From Marsupella aquatica (lineage: Eukaryota; Marchantiophyta): a DNA stretch of 64,000 nt. The stretch lies in the NCBI GenBank assembly GCA_973895155.1, contig OZ316892.1, forward strand, positions 11,160,001 through 11,224,000, written 5' to 3'. The notes below the pieces were generated by a model. It did not search any database and was not told where the DNA came from. It worked only from the letters and a program-made list of their open reading frames with translations. The position numbers and the translations under genes were made by a program. Below, in pieces: positions 46,369 through 59,150 of the stretch. Within the stretch, counting starts at the first letter, position 1, and the number at the start of each line of letters is the position of its first letter.

Positions 46369-49300
46369 ACCGACCGAAGGACTGGCCCTTCGTCGGGCGA
46401 GTCAAGGAATTCCAGTAGTTGTTTTGGGTAGTAGGTAAACCTTATTGGAGATGGAGACCGACTCAGGAGATGAGATCCCTTGCACGAGGCGCTAGTGCAC
46501 TTCATCGGAGGCTTGCACAGCTGGAGGACAGATGTATCTCTTGCAGATTTGGTTGCCATTTTAGATGTTGATCATTAGTACCTTAATTTTAGCATAATCT
46601 CTGTTCTTTTGCAGTCTTTGACGTGGTGTAGCTTTTTCGTTTCATAGCAGTATATTGTTTGGTTTTTGTTTGGTTCTTGCTACATTTTTCTCCGTCTTGG
46701 TTGTTGTACTTCGTTGTCATTTGTAGTAAATTTGTTTCTTTCACTGTCAACAAGGTGAAGATCTCTGAGTTTCGTCCAATTTCGGCAGCACTAAAAGCAC
46801 TTGTGTGGAGGACATTAGAGCAAAGGGAACCATTTGATTGAATGGCCTTCCAAGGTACTTCCCACCCACCCCATGTGCAACATCTAAACACGCCATCTGT
46901 AATTTGCTTACCATCATTGGAGTTGCCCCCAATTGGAATCAGCTTCATCCCCGACTTTATGAATTGCTGGAGAACGTCGTGAGGGGACTGAGGCACAAAA
47001 AACTGTTGTAGCAAATTCATGCAGGAGTAACGGCAATTGAAACTAAAGAACCCTGTATCTTATATGAGTTTCATCCAACTTTGCCATCCGATCCGGATTC
47101 GAGAAGAATAGATATCGTTCGGGTACCCGTCTGAGCCTTTTGATCATATCGATAGAGTCGTGGCACAGTTTTGAGGACAACAGTTTGTAAGCATTTCCCT
47201 CTTGTCTCGACAAACATCCCGCAGACTGAAAAGTAACATCGTAGTAGTTCATTTTGTAAGCACTTCCCTCTTGACTCGGCAAGCATCCCGCAGACTGAAA
47301 AGTAACATCGTAGTAGTTCCTGGAACACGGATCTTCTTAATGGTGAATGGAAGTTCAAGACAGGTCACTAGACCGCGATTCGTCTATATAACTTTCTCAT
47401 TTATGTCATTGCTCACATCGCGTAAGCCGAGATTAGATCAAGCCACCTGAACACCCAGGCAGAAACAGAGAAGAGAATGAAATTAAAGCTTGTTGTTATC
47501 TTAAAGGTCTTTCCACTAGCTTCTTACCTACATGGATACATGTTCACTGGTATCAACGCTGGAGGATTTTGTGATGTCAACGTCTGGAGACGACAGCACT
47601 CATCAGTTGCGACACGTCTTGTCAATCCACATTCACGAAACAAGTGATATATCCGCACTCGAGGGAGTCTAAAATTCACAAATCTTCCTAGTGTTCAACA
47701 GCCAGAAAGTTCACCACACGCGCCGAAGCCCAGCTGCCCAGCACAAAATATTTGTCTAGCGAAAATTTGGAAAACTCTTCTATAAAAGAATCAGATTCGA
47801 TTGAAGAATGTTCCGAATGGTCTGAAGGTTGAGCGTACATCAATCACTACATTGAAGAATAGCGGTAGACTGTTCAACACCTGGGCTTCAAATAGCCGCA
47901 TAATTATTGGAACTGCTACAATTGGGACATTCAGTCAACTAAATGTTAGGCAGACGACAGTTGAACAGGTAATGTTGTGCTTAAGGTTCAAGAGGGTGGA
48001 TGAAGCTTACAGATGGCAAAACCAACAACCCGGAATGTCCAATCAGATCGAAATGTACAAGTTATCGCCTTCGCCGGTGAAAAGCTACGGCCTGCTCTAG
48101 ATACTCGAAACCTACTACTTCACGGCGAGCATTGGCATGCAGTGCTTGGATGTGCCCCAGATTATTTAGCATTGGGAGATTGTTAGGAGGCTCAGCGTCG
48201 CATATGGGCGTATCACAATCTGAAAGATGAGCTCAAGAGGTCTCCAAGACATTCAGGCCCAAGTGGACGGGGATGGTGTCATTCGTGGAAACCCAGCCAA
48301 ACAATAAGGTTGCAATCCCTTCAGGAGTCAGCAGAGAAGTTAACTGAAGAAAAGCTCAAAAGCAAGCAGGGAAACAGCTAGAGCAGGCAAGAGGGTGTAC
48401 TTCATGATCGGATACTCTTGCAGAACCAGCGTTATCCAACCGACAGACGGCAGCAACCCTACTGCTCTCCCTATGATTTGCTCTCTCTCCAGCCATCTGA
48501 GTCCGGGGATGGCCTCCTCATAAATCCCACAGGACTGTGATCGCCTTTAGTGAGCAATTCCACTCCCCTACCATCGAGATTTCCGGCCACATCTATAGAT
48601 GATTTACTAAGTTCATTTCAAGACTTTGCGATGCGTTTTCTTAGCACACATTCCTTCTGCTTGGTCGATGTCCATAATTCATTTTCGTCTTCTGGGCTCA
48701 TCAATTGCCGCATGTCTTGATGGGCTATCACATTTTCTGCTTTGTTCTCTTTCTTGTTGTATTTGACCATCTGAAACTTGTGAATGAATTTCTTTGGCCT
48801 CATCAGACAGCGATTCCCGGGATAAATTCCATGGCTTGAATACACTTGCAAAATCTGTGCTCTTCCCACTGTGCACTGGAGTCACAGTTACTGTATCAGC
48901 GTTAGGTACTTTCCCACTCGAATGGACAAGGACCTGCTATGTGTGTGGCATGAATATCCATCCCGTTTGTGCGTTCAAAAGTTGCAATTGTCCGGTGGTG
49001 CCGATAGCTACACAAATAGCTGATGATTTTCTCTGAAAAGTATTCCCCCTTGCTTCCACTTGGATTGAAACAAAGGAGCATGGTACCACGAGCGACATGG
49101 GGAGACTCATTGTCAAACGTTCCTGAGTTTGTTGAACTCCACGCTTGTTCATCTTCTACACTGGATTTGTGGAGTGTCTTCTTCTACTCTATTGATCCTT
49201 CAATGTTATTTCTTTGACAGCTCTCACCATGCCATTTCTTTTCACAGTGGCTAGACCCTGTTTCTCCACCTGGTATCTAGACAGCTCTACTCACCTGCGA

Positions 49301-49542
49301 TAGGTGACGCAATCAGCTAGGAAGCATGGAGCTCCCTCCAGCAATTATCTAGTGTCCTGAATCGCATATGTGCTTGAGGCTTACATCACCAATGACCGCA
49401 GTGTGAAAAGAAAGAAGAACAACAAAGCACATTGAAGGATAAGCACTAGGTTGTGTCATACTCACAAGGGAGGGCTGAAATGAGCTCGTTTCACAACTGT
49501 TCCAGCCAGAATTTTGCCCTCATCCTGGAGGTTCTCGAATCA
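46369..49542. other. Intergenic with protein-like fragments and a 69-bp tandem repeat
   Basis: A 69-bp duplication lies at 47184-47252 and 47253-47320 (unit TTTGTAAGCA.TTCCCTCTTG..). Minus-strand frames at 46589-47020 (with a donor-like GTAAGC), 48679-48885 and 48937-49152 have protein-like composition; the last includes AICVAIGTTGQLQLLNAQTG, reminiscent of one beta-propeller blade. Plus-strand 47801-48100 also looks protein-like. None could be joined into a convincing gene. Confidence 0.35.
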
Positions 49543-52500
49543 TTATATGTTATGTTCCCCAGTTGGACTAGCTGGCCCAAGCCCACGGCGAACTCTCAAT
49601 GCTCCGTGGCTCGGGAAATATCTCTCCGGCTCTGGCTCTGGCTCCGTTCTCACAGGTGGGGGAGCCACAAAACGTTCCGTCGGCTCTGGAGCTGGTGATG
49701 GGACTTGGATGGGTATCATTCTTCGAGGAGTCAATACAGGAGAGTGTGGAATTGACGTCTTAGTACACACCTGAGCCATTTGGAACCTGAAGTTTCAGAA
49801 TTCACCTGATCACTGTCATCATTACATTATCGTAATAAGCTATTCATTGAAGGAAATTTTGTGACCAAGGAGTGATCAAGCTTGTCACAAAGCGTAAAAT
49901 TAAGTTTTGTTTTGTGCATTCCGTGCTTCAAACAGGTCCAGCTCCTGCCACCACGTCAGAATTAATTGGCCTTGATTTCTTCACTTAAATTTTTGTGGAG
50001 TATTCACGTACTTCGCCAATGTCTGATATGGATGTTGAAAAACTAGACTCGGTTGTCACTGCAATGGAGTTATTCTGCTGTACTTAGAATGTGGTACTCA
50101 ACGTTGCTTACCTCAATACACCTTGGTGCTGGTGGAGCTGGTTTATTACAACAACCTGAAACTTTGAGATTTGTGTACTCCATACAAAACCCTGGTTGTG
50201 CAGCCTTCATGGCTATGTCGACAGTTTCTCCAAGGCCAGGTGCTCCCATACCCTCGGTTGTCGCTCCTGCCTGCAAAGAACAGATCATGGTAATACCCGC
50301 AAAGCTCACAACCGACAAGATGTCCATGACAATTACTTCCAAAAAGCCATCAGAGCACTTATACTTATCGCTTTGACTCAATTGTCCACAAGCATTAGTT
50401 AAGATCACAGTGCGCTATACCGAAGACACTTGCCCTTTCTGCCGTCACCAATAGTTGGCAACATGTTTGCCGATGCAATCTATTAGATTGCTATCTGCTC
50501 ACCCTGTGGACAGGGTTCGTGCCTGAGGATAGACATTTGTTGTATAATACAGAACTATCCATTTCAGTTAAGCACAAATTTTTCAGGCAAAGTTTAAAGT
50601 ACAGCCAAGTGCAAAAAGTTTCAGGCAAGTTAAAGTACAACCACTTGGCTAGAAGAGGAGTACGAAATTTAGGAGAAACAATGTACCTGCACAGACTTTC
50701 TAGTCTTATGATTGGTTGCATTTGATTTCCTCTTGCGCATCCGCTTGATCTCTAAATGAAGAACTAGTACGTCAGCTCAGATTCTACTTCACACTACAAG
50801 CAAACATTTCAATGTTTTGTTCCCAAACGCAGTATACGTCAGTGGGGCAGATAACGAACCAGCCAATACAGCCCAATCCGGTTCCCATTTAAAGCTCTTG
50901 TACAAAATAGTGTAGAAGTCCACTAGGGGAGCTTCTCCTCATGACATCCTTCCTCCAACGACCGCCTCTTTCCGTTTCTAGCCCCACCGGCTGGAAGGCA
51001 ATTTTTTAAGGCCCTACTTCTGCTTTCCTAGCCAGTATTTGGTGATAATCATGTCTACCCACACTCTGTTTTTGTTTTGTATTATCAAGGAACAAGTCTT
51101 CACTTTTTCAGAGCAAATTCGAACTCAAACACTACATGGATGCGCGTAAGACCAACCTTGACTAAGCGAATTATTGTCTAGATGGGCTTGCCATAAAGCC
51201 ATCTCCAGCTCCCTTATTCTTTCCCAAACAGCATCGTCCACATTTGTAATGATTGGCTGTGAATTGATCAAAGTATCCTCTAATTCGGCCACTCTTTCTT
51301 GCAGCTCTACCATTCTCCAAGCAGCAACCTCAGCAGCTATCTCCTTTTTCAACCTGCATTGGAGGAGATGGATCTGCTGATTAAATATGAGACCAATTTC
51401 TACGTCAATAAACTCTAAATCTTAAACGAAATCCAAGGCTTTCGTTCAAGCTCACCAGTCTCCAGAAACACACCACACAGGGAGTAGGGATCAAATTTAA
51501 TTTCCTAGGAAATTTTGAAGCGATGGCACGGGACGGTACCTATCGTCGTGCGCCTCTTCAAGCAATGATTGCAGTCTAGCTATTTCCTTCTTCATCTGCG
51601 AAGTACCCGAATGCGGCCAACTCAATAGTAGCTCATGTTATAACTTCAAAGCATAGGACAGTCATTTGACATCTTCCCCGCATCGTCCCCCTTTGCTTTC
51701 GGAGAAAAGCCAAGCGGCGATAAGCCCCAGTTACAAAGTAATGATTACCGATAAGAGAGGATAATTTGTCAAAATTTGAGGAAGGACAAAGTGACAAGAT
51801 TTCTTATGAGAGGGTTTCCGGGCCATGCGCAAACTAACGCCGTTCACGCAATTTGAAAGATGCATGCCACCAAAATCAAGGTCTGGTTGTAATTGAACCT
51901 TACATCCTTATGCTTTTTCTGGAAAGCTGCCAAGCCGTTCTCCAGCAGAGCCATTTCGTCCCTTATGTGATCATTCACGTTGGCCATGTGTATTGCACTA
52001 GACTCATGAATTTCTTTTTCTCTCTGTTGCTGCTCCAGCCCATCTGCAACATGGGCTAGATCTGTTTCCAGCAGAGATTTTTCTTTATTGATCTGGTCGA
52101 GGCCGTTAGTCTCTCGAGCTAGAAGTCCTTCAAGCAAGCCTTTTATTTCCGTTAGCTGGTCAAGCTCAGTGCTCACACGAGCCAAATCGGCTTGCATTGC
52201 GCCATTTTCCTTCAGTAGTTGCTCTAAGTCTTCCGTCGTCTTGTCTAAACGGTCTTTTAACGTATCCCTTTCTTGCTTTACATTCTGCAGCTCACTAGCC
52301 ATCTGAGCAATTTCTACATCGAACAATGTTCTGTCCATTTGTAGCTGATAGCTGTCATCAATCGCAGAAGCCAGATTGCCTTCCAAAATGATGTTGTCTC
52401 TCGTTAGGTGGTTGAGTTCAATACCAGTGTCTTGCAAGTCTGCATCCTGGATGAACATCCTTCGCCTCAAATCCTCAAGTTCTTCATTTGCATGTACCAG

Positions 52501-55500
52501 ACGCATTTCAGCGTTGGCTTTATCATTCTTTAGCTGGTTGAGTTCATTACGAGAGTCTTTCAAATCTGCATCTTGGGTGGACATCCTTCGCTTCATCTGC
52601 TCAAGTTCTTCATTCGCACCTGCAAGACACCTTTCCGCGTTGGCTTTTTCAGTCTTAAGCTGGTTGAGTTCATTACGAGTGGCTTTCAATTTTTCATCCT
52701 GGGTAGACATCCTTCGCTTCAACTGCTCAAGTTCTTCATTTACACGTACAAGACGCCTTTCCGCGTTGGCTTTATCATTCTTCAACTGGTAGACTTCTTC
52801 AAACATTTGTCCTTTGTATTTAGACTTCTCTTTTCGTTGTCGCTCAATTTCTTCAATTGCGGATGCATGACTTTCGTCCACCTTAGCTAACTTTTTCTTT
52901 AACTGATTAATCTCGTCAATGGACGATCTAATAAGATCTTCATCCAGTTTCTTCAGTTTGTGCAGTTGATCAGTTGCCGTCGCTAGTCCTTTGTCCTGCA
53001 CTTCTCTTTCCCGTTTTAGCCTATTTATCTCCTCAACCATGTTTGCAGCATCCTCGTCCTGCGCTGCTTTTTGTTTCCTTATCTGTTCCAGATCATGCAT
53101 AGCCTGTGTTACACGCTGCTCCATTTCTTCAGATTCCTTAGTCGTAGTTGCTGCCTTTAACTCATGGATAACTTTTTCATTTCTCAACTGTACTAATTGA
53201 TTATTTGCCAGTGCTAGATCATCTTCCAACTTAGACTTTTCTTTCTTCAATTGATCAAGGGCATCTGTCAATGTGTTCATGTCTCCTAGACTATGTTCTT
53301 TTTCATTCCTCAGTTGTTCTAGTTGATCAGTGGCCAGGGCTAGATCATCTTCCAGCTTGGACTTTTCATTCTTTAATTGATCAAGAGCAGTGGTTAACTG
53401 GGTTGCTTCTCCTGCATTAAGCTCTTTGTCCTTGTAAAGCCCGTCAAGCTTTTCCAAATCATCCTCACGAAGTTTCTTTAGTTCTACCATTGCTGAAGCT
53501 TGGTCAGATGCAGTACGAGCTGATTCACTTCTCAGTTGTTCTAATTGATCAGTTACAAGCTTTATATCATCCTCTAACTTGGACTTTTCTCCCTTCAACT
53601 GATCAAGAGCTTCGGTCAACTTGCTAATTTGCTCTGTATTAAGCTCTCTGTCTTTGTAAAGCCCTTTGAGCTTTTCCAAATCATCCTCGTGGAGCTTCTT
53701 CAGATCCGCCATGGCTGCAGCTTCATCCGATGCAGAAAGCGCTAATCTGGTCTGCAAAGAAACCAAATCTTCGTCGACTTGTTTCTTGTCAGCTATTGCA
53801 TTGTGCAAATTTTTCAACAGCGTATCCTTCTCGGCCCCCACATTTTGTAAGGCTAATGTCTGCTCATCTGAAGTGGCCCTCACCTGAGCCAATTCCTCTT
53901 CTAGATTCTTGAGTTGGACTTTCACCTCTTCCGCATTCCTCCGTGACTCATCTCTTTCACTTATAGCAATAACGAGCAACTCTTTCGTTTTTTCTAAGTC
54001 ATTCTCTAGATCTTGATTGGATGCCGATAGATCGTCTCTTTGCTTTTGGAGTTCGTTGTGTTTCTGATCATAGCCAACCAGATTGCTTTCGTTCTCTTTG
54101 ATTGACTGCTGCAGCTTATTTCTCTCATTTTCAGCTTCCTTTAGACCCTTCCTCAGATCTCTCATTTTATTTTTCAGTTTTTGCATGTCATCGTCCTTGT
54201 GTGCAAGGGTTTGTGATTTTTCATCAACCGCAAGTTGAAGCTCGTTACGAGATTGCTCCAATGCCTTCTGTAGATCTGCGAGCTTCATAGCATTTTGTGC
54301 TTCAGATGCTCTCATAGCATCTTCGTTTTTCTTCATACGCTCAAGCGTCTTTCTGAGCTCGTCTGTCTCCTTTGCTGATCTCCTTTGCTCGTCGTCCAGA
54401 TTTTTCTGAGCTCTCTTCAAATCTTTGGCTGCCTTCTTCAGGTCATCTTTCAACTTTTGAGTTTCATCATCCTTCTTCTTAAATTGAGAAGATGATTTTT
54501 GATTAGATGTTTCCACTTCGTTCTGCGTTTCTTGCAACCTCTTTGCCATCTCTCGAAGCTGCTTGTCATAGGAAGCTTTTAGAGTCTCAGCTGCCTGGTC
54601 AGCCAAATCCTTTTCCCTTCTTGCTGACTCTTTCAATTGTGCCAGCTCGTGCAAAATACTTTGTTTCGCGTCTTCTGCCTCTTTCAACTTATCCAAGGCT
54701 GTGTTCCTCTCAGACTCGTTGTTGTTCATTTCCATTGACATATCGTTTGATTTGTCTTGAGATTTTTTTAGATCATCTTGTGCGCGCATCAAATTTTTCT
54801 CAACTTCTTGTAGCTTTGTCTTAGCTGCAATCTCCCCTTTTTCTTTCTCTGCTTTTAGGTTATCTATTTTTCCAATTAAGAGCTTGTTCTCATCTGCAAG
54901 ATTTCTCTCTCTCTGATCAGCTGTCTTCACGAGACTTTCAAGCTCTTTGGCTCTTTCGGCCTGTTCAGTTTTCAACCTCTCTGAATCACTTGATTGCTTG
55001 TTTAATATAACTGCGCCGTCCTTTTGGGCTTTGTTCAATTGATTCTGGGCTCTTTGAAGTTCTTTCTCCAGGGCTGAAAGTTTTTCAGCATTTGATTCTT
55101 GCGAGGTCTTAGAGGCAGCTCCCAATTTTATTTTTTCTGATTGACATTTGTCGAGGTCATCTTTAAGCTTGAGCATCTCACTATGGAGGCGGTCCTTTTC
55201 CTGCTCATAAGTCTCCCACACACTTTGAGCACACCAGACTTTCACATTCTTTCCTGATGCAAAAACCCAACACATATATTCCACTCTCACCATGGCCTTG
55301 ACGTACCTGTGAAATTGATAAGAAGCGTAAGCCAAGATCGTCAGGACCAGAAGTGCAGATCGGCAAGCATCTAAGCCCAGTTGGTAAGCAATTGGAAGGT
55401 CAGGTTGATTGAGACTCAGAATGCTCTGTAAATCTTGAGGCATTTGGAATACAGTAAAAGATGGTTCTAGTAGTAGGCAGAGCAGCTGTTCTGTACCCGC

Positions 55501-58270
55501 CATGATCTCCAAGGCTAAATAGCAATTGACAAATTGATGCATCCCAAACAAGAACTGTATGATCACCCGATCCACTCCACACATTACCACCCATGACCAC
55601 AAGACTCCCGACGGGGCCCTTGTGAACGTTCAACAGTTTTTTTAAGCTAAACGTCAGGCCACTCCATACTCTTATCGAGCCATCTTCACAGCCACTCCAG
55701 ATTGCATCCACACCGACTTTGCAGAGAACCAGAACTGCCTTTGTGTGACCTGCTCACAGAAATCGTCAAGAACATGGTTGGGATCAAGGGTAGTAGATAA
55801 TCTGTTGCAAATATATCCAACATATGTACTCGTGTCATACATGTTTTCTGAAATTTCAAGTATTGACGATGGCCCCATATACTACAGTCTGCTAAATCAG
55901 CCCGACAGCGGCATGCTCCGTCAAATTGTTGGAACTCTCAACTGTTCTAAGTATATAACTGTCCTAATTCAGCCAGTCTGTGTTTCATAGACTACCATAC
56001 CAACAAGGACTCCCAGACTGGGAATAGGGCTGAAATGATAGTTGTATTTTACCACTGAGCACCTTGACTTCAGTTGCAAGTTCATGATGGGTATTACTGT
56101 CTTGTAGAGAAGCTACTGATATGAATGTGTCGTTGGAAGAACCCCAGAGCTTAAAATTCGTCTGGTCTGGTTTGTTGCGGGAAACCAGCAGATCCCTGAT
56201 CGAACCGTGATGATGATTATATGCAGACAATGCGACGCCTTGCAGATCCCATTTCTTGATCAAAAAGTCATCACCTCCTGTATTGAAATTGCAAAGCATA
56301 CACTGAGCGTATTATTCTGTTGCGACCCAGGTGCCTCATAGCTGTCCAAGCATAATTTGCAAAATTGCATCTTGGCCACAAGAAAACCAGAAGAAACCGT
56401 CAGGGGCATCTTGGATGGATGCTATGGTCCACAGATGTGGCTGCCAATAAACCACAAGCCTACTAAACCAAAGGACATATTGTTGGGCATATTGAGAAAT
56501 TCTGATTGGAAGAAACGGCTGTCATTGCATGCACTACATGAAGCAAAATAATCTTGTAGGATAAAGAGTACGAAAAAATTGGACAGTCACACACAGTAGT
56601 GGTATGACATCGTAAACGGATCTGTTATCTCAATAATCCCAGATAAGCTGCTCTTGGTACTAACTTCTAAACTCCATATGCTCAAATACTGAAGGTCTGC
56701 AAATTATGTAGGCAGTACATTGTGATCACCAGACCATACGCAATTATTCCCCTCGGCAATACAGTTCACGGCTGCATCATGAGCATGGACAATTTGGTTC
56801 CCCAAACTTTTGGATTCCAGCCGCATAGTGGCAATGTTGCCGTTAGCTAAACCTGCCCACATCTCCGTGCCTTTTTTCACACTCACCAAGGCATTCACAG
56901 GTGCTGCAAGCCCGCTCATGAACACTTGACTTGTTGCATCCTGTAAACAAATAGGCTTGTAAGCAAATAGGCTGCAAGAATTTTCCAACCCAGGAAATGG
57001 AATCCATTTCAAAACGTCACGCAAGTCTGCCAGCAATTCTGCAAACAACTAGCATAGCTACGTGACGACCATGGCTGTTATGAAAAATTTCGCCTGCGAT
57101 CCAGGAAAATAGAGGATAAACTTGATTCCAACCAAGTTCAAGAGCAGCAACAAAGTAGAAAATGTCGCAAGTGGCTTGCAAGATTGCAAGATTCGTCAGA
57201 GGATCAATCAAGAGTAGCTTGGGATTCATCAACAACGTGGGGATCGGCAAAAATCGATGTTCATACCTGAACATTCCATTCAAGAAGAGTCCCTTGGGTG
57301 TCAGCAGTGTAGAGGATCTTTCCAGTTTGACAGGCACACCGCACATCCGCTTGTAAGACTGCAACCAGGGAGGCTGTTCCCATTGCCCAGGCCCATAAAA
57401 TTCAGTCGTCGCCAAGATTCAAGAACTGCCGAGTCGTCAGTTGACTTAATGTCTGTCATCTCAAAGACCCAAATTCTTCCATGAACAGATGGCGATCCTG
57501 GTTGTACGGGACAGATAATGCCTCATGACAATCACTAAAAACTGGAAAGCAAGCATTGGAACTCCAAGCAGATGCAGGCCCCTCTCTACAAACAAGTTGG
57601 AGGGAGTTCTTCCCCCATCCAAACGACTCATGGAGGAGCCCTGACTGCCTTCAGATTTCCGCATCTGAGTAGACTGGGCAGGTACGTAAACTGGGGGCCC
57701 ATCAGACAGGATAATCCTCAACATCCAATCAATCCATAAGTGTTTTCAAATGAACAAATTGAACGACTTCACAGTTTGGTAGAATAGAATTTGAAATATT
57801 GCCCGAGGAATTTCCATCTCAAATTTTGAAAATCTACAGCACGGGACTGATGCCTAGTGGGCCTATTCATACACAAACCTCCGGAAAATAGCAAGAATTT
57901 GACAGGTGGACCATAATTGTCTAATTCTAGTTGATTTGAATTGAGTTGAGTTGAATTGAATTGAATAGAACTGAGTTTAATTGGGCTGGCCTGTACGGAA
58001 AAGAATTGAATCGAATCGACTTCAATTTGATTCGATTCTGAGTAGAGGCCGACTTTGGCGGACAGAAATAAACAAAGCATATTAAAAAAGGAATACATCT
58101 TCTTGGAAATTTACTCTTGCATAGACGTACACGCGGTGGCCTAGTTTACCTTCTAGATTCCGAAGAATAGCTGGGGCATCAGGTGGTCGCCTCAACGGCA
58201 CGACCCCGATGGAGAGGGAATTGTCGGGTTCTTGTCCTACATCCGATCTTCGCCGAATTCGCTTCGCCAT
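49543..58270 (-). CDS. WD40-repeat plus giant coiled-coil protein, multi-exon
   Basis: Phase-consistent exons: 56971-56730, 56277-56053, 55716-55497, 55306-51904, 51595-51540, 51353-51157, 50751-50687, 50270-50112 and 49770-49543 (stop), about 1,597 residues. The first three and the start of the fourth carry WD40-type blades (MWAGLANGNIATMRLE, DDFLIKKWDLQG, DAIWSGCEDGSIRVW, NVWSGSGDHTVLVWDA). The fourth continues as about 1,100 residues of heptad-rich coiled coil, followed by two short coil exons, a basic exon (IKRMRKRK), a Cys/Pro segment and a Glu-Pro tail. Further 5' an ATG exon 58270-58150 (MAKRIRRRSDVGQEPDNS..) and coding stretches near 57716-57590 and 57525-57270 (GRIWVFEMTD) likely complete the N-terminus, but their joins are unresolved. 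Blades resemble those of plant WD40 inositol 5-phosphatases, yet no phosphatase domain follows. Role unknown; a scaffold or tether is inferred. Confidence 0.72.
52420..52800 (-). repeat. 126-bp (42-residue) coding repeat in the coiled coil, three copies
   Basis: Three consecutive blocks, spaced 126 bp, encode NEELEQLKRRMSTQD..L..RNELNQLK..KANAE and variants. 42 residues is six heptads, so duplication keeps the coil in register. The DNA itself is still clearly similar. Confidence 0.85.
53200..53760 (-). repeat. Longer coding repeat in the coiled coil
   Basis: Blocks containing KKL.EDDLEKL.GLYKD.ELN, then ALDQLK.EKSKLEDD, then TDQLEQLR occur twice in full and once without the first part. The unit is about 77 residues. 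It is distinct from the 42-residue repeat. Confidence 0.8.
57935..58040 (+). repeat. Pentanucleotide-like AATTG(A) tract in the 5' intron
   Basis: Degenerate repetition of TTGAATTGA and related words, probably inside the first intron of the WD40/coiled-coil gene. Confidence 0.7.
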
Positions 58271-58859
58271 GCTATAATTATCTTGGACGCAGGCTAGAAT
58301 CCTTTGCAGCCTTTCACCTCCCCAAAGGCAATGTACAATGCAGGGCCAGCAGAAGATGGAGAATTCATGCAAGGATGTTATGATCACAATAATCTGCAAG
58401 AATGTTGTCACGATCTGTGCAGGGATGGCGAAACAATTATCATCCCCTCGACCTTTGTTTCAAACCGCGTGGTGGGCTTATCTACCCTCGCATCGATCGA
58501 TCAATCTTCAATGAATCAGAGCTCCGAACCTGTGGTCAACAGATTCAAACATTGAAGAGAATCGTCTCTAGTTTGGTTCAACTGCTTCAGTTGAATGAAT
58601 TGAGCAAAATGTCTTGTTTTCAACTGCTTCAGTTGAATAACAAAACTTCTGGTCATGCTACTTTTCTCGCATCAGGGTCTGGGATGTTGTCATGGTCGCT
58701 GAATTAGTAGTACACCAGTAAGACTTCAAGTGTACATGAAAAGCACATGAAAAAGACTCACTGCCCATCATATAGGGGTCTCAAACTTGCTTTCTCCCAT
58801 TTTTTGTCCAGCAGTTTTAAGAAATCTAACCTAGACCAGAACTCAACTTTCTGGCCAAC
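58271..58859. other. 5' flank of the WD40/coiled-coil gene
   Basis: Probable promoter region. It contains two copies, 44 bp apart, of the palindrome TTCAACTG-CTT-CAGTTGAA (near 58577-58596 and 58620-58640). No other feature was seen. Confidence 0.4.
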
Positions 58860-58964
58860 AATACACAGGGTCCAGGTTTGATATGGGTTTCAACACTCTC
58901 CCGCAGGTCAGCTACCCTATGAATTGTCTTAGTCTGAATTTTATTTACCTGGACCCTGTGTATT
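58860..58964. repeat. 18-bp perfect inverted repeat (small foldback)
   Basis: AATACACAGGGTCCAGGT (58860-58877) and its exact complement (58947-58964) enclose about 70 bp. No target duplication is seen, so a transposon origin is possible but unproved. Confidence 0.75.
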
Positions 58965-59006
58965 TACCAAATCATAGGTTGCTGTTAGTGTTATACAATT
59001 TGGAGG

Positions 59007-59150
59007 GAGTCCTGGTAATTGCACATCACAAAAACTAACAGCAAAATAAGTTTTAGAATGACAATCAGTCATTTAAGCAAAATATTTTTGGTTTATCATA
59101 TGGAGTGATATTTTACACAATATGTTGCTGATGTGCAATTACCGGGACGC
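59007..59150. mobile_element. Very short MULE-like MITE, 144 bp, 9-bp TSD
   Basis: 22-bp terminal inverted repeats (GAGTCCTGGTAATTGCACAT.. versus GCGTCCCGGTAATTGCACAT..) differ at two positions. The 9-bp direct repeat ATTTGGAGG flanks both sides exactly (58998-59006 and 59151-59159). The TIR sequence differs from that of the element at 38044, so the two belong to different families. Confidence 0.85.

Noticed and set aside
55307-55602. N-terminal hydrophobic part of the long coiled-coil frame (apparent membrane segment)
   Set aside because: It is translated intron and the wrong frame of the last WD40 exon; the exon starts at the acceptor ending at 55307 and the blade frame joins it in phase.
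58860-58964. Third MULE-like MITE
   Set aside because: The inverted repeat is perfect, but I could find no target-site duplication, so it is listed only as a foldback.
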